DNA of 64,000 nt from Comamonas sp. Y33R10-2 (lineage in GTDB: Bacteria > Pseudomonadota > Gammaproteobacteria > Burkholderiales > Burkholderiaceae_C), in NCBI RefSeq assembly GCF_019355935.1, contig NZ_CP079925.1:1054001-1118000 (forward strand), read 5' to 3'. Of this stretch, positions 63,339 to 64,000 are shown in pieces. The notes below the pieces were generated by a model. It did no database searches. It was not told the DNA's origin and saw nothing but the letters and a program-made list of their open reading frames with translations. Position 1 is the first letter of the stretch, and every line of letters starts with the position of its first letter. The position numbers and the translations under genes are program-made.

Positions 63339-64000
63339 TCACAAATCAGAAGTGGTTAAGAGATTTTTATCAATATTTTCAATGGCTTGGATTCCAGTTT
63401 GAGCCATTGCCAGCTCAAGCTCGGCGCGTAGCAGATACAGCATGTGGGCCACGCCCAGCATGCCAGCCACGGCCAATGCATGCATTTGCGGGCGGCCTAT
63501 CATTACGGCGCTGGCGCCCAGTGCCAAAGCCTTGATCACATCGGTGCCGTAGCGCACGCCGCTATCCATCAGCAGCGGAATATGAGCTGGCGTGGCTGCG
63601 CGAATGGCGGGCAATACCTCAAGCGGCGACACAGCCCCATCCAAGACGCGACCGCCGTGGTTAGAGACGACGATGGCATCAGCCCCCAACTCCACAGCTT
63701 TGGCGGCTGAGCTGGCAGACAGCACGCCTTTGACGATCAGCGGCAACTTGGTTTGCTCTCGCAGCCAGACCAAGTCGTCCCAAGTGGGCGCGCTTTGGGC
63801 CAACGCGGTGCCAAACAGAATGTGCTCGCTCATCAAATCGCTGGTCTGGCGCTGCTTGGGCATGCCGCGGAGATTGGCCGCTTCCACGCCTGGTGGCAGT
63901 GGGTAGCTGGAGCGCTTGATGTGCGCATCAATCGTCCAGACCAGCGCCTGATAGCCTGCTGCTTCAGCGCGGCGAATTAACTCAAGCGTGTGCTTGCGCG
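63339..64000 (-). CDS. FMN-dependent alpha-hydroxy-acid oxidase/dehydrogenase, C-terminal part
   Basis: About 220 residues of a glycolate-oxidase / L-lactate-dehydrogenase family enzyme; the gene continues past the window end. The visible part includes ALVWTIDAHIKRSSYPLPPGVEAANLRG, then DDLVWLREQTKLPLIVKGVLSASSAAKAVELGADAIVVSNHGGRVLDG, with the catalytic His in SNHGGR, and LLMDSGVRYGTDVIKALALGASAVMIGRP that holds the FMN phosphate. It oxidises a 2-hydroxy acid to a 2-oxo acid. The specific substrate cannot be told from this part. Confidence 0.88.
   Translation of the reverse strand, partial: RKHTLELIRRAEAAGYQALVWTIDAHIKRSSYPLPPGVEAANLRGMPKQRQTSDLMSEHILFGTALAQSAPTWDDLVWLREQTKLPLIVKGVLSASSAAKAVELGADAIVVSNHGGRVLDGAVSPLEVLPAIRAATPAHIPLLMDSGVRYGTDVIKALALGASAVMIGRPQMHALAVAGMLGVAHMLYLLRAELELAMAQTGIQAIENIDKNLLTTSDL

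Overview
The window looks like a chromosomal segment of a betaproteobacterium of the order Burkholderiales, most likely family Comamonadaceae and close to Comamonas. The reasons are the gene orders infC-rpmI-rplT-pheS-pheT-ihfA-merR and thiO-thiS-thiG-thiE, the PhaR regulator, several Bug-type (TctC) solute receptors without transporter partners, and an mhp-type meta-cleavage operon with an IclR regulator. The genus is inferred from recalled family features, not from a search.

Layout. 1-10.9 kb is housekeeping: phaR, aceA, thrS with an apparent attenuator leader, infC (probable ATA start), rpmI, rplT, pheST, ihfA, a MerR regulator and tRNA-Pro(GGG). 11.0-12.4 kb is a decayed IS3-family element inserted in a remnant of a second IS. 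12.5-16.0 kb holds a transglutaminase-like protein and a large-subunit catalase. 16.2-24.9 kb is a complete 3-(3-hydroxyphenyl)propionate pathway (order mhpA-B-D-bug-F-E-C on the minus strand) facing a divergent mhpR, with a 17-bp MhpR-like operator between them.

25-42 kb is a second, less familiar aromatic-acid cluster. It has a two-component flavin hydroxylase of the C2/C1 type (C1 carries a MarR-like tail), an MmgE/PrpD protein, LysR, IclR and GntR regulators, and a long plus-strand run: Bug receptor, HpaH-like hydratase, single-domain extradiol dioxygenase, an alpha/beta hydrolase that lacks its Ser and His, porin, second single-domain dioxygenase, third Bug receptor, an intact alpha/beta hydrolase, HpaI-like aldolase and a semialdehyde dehydrogenase. 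Read together, this could be a homoprotocatechuate-like meta pathway in which a C-C hydrolase replaces the usual HpaE/HpaF/HpaG steps, ending in pyruvate plus a semialdehyde. That assignment is inference.

42-52.7 kb returns to core functions: fbp, pepN, prfB with the programmed +1 frameshift, a chemoreceptor, an acyl-CoA dehydrogenase with an APH-like kinase (split ACAD11 arrangement), and a Crp/Fnr regulator. 52.8-57.2 kb is thiamine synthesis: thiO-thiS-thiG-thiE behind a TPP riboswitch, with divergent thiD. 57.3-60.1 kb has an ankyrin lipoprotein, a small lipoprotein, a YccA-like membrane protein and a GlcG/HbpS-like protein. 60.4-63.3 kb is an iron-uptake block: hemP behind Fur-like boxes, tonB-exbB-exbD and a Bfd-like ferredoxin. 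The window ends inside an FMN-dependent alpha-hydroxy-acid oxidase gene.
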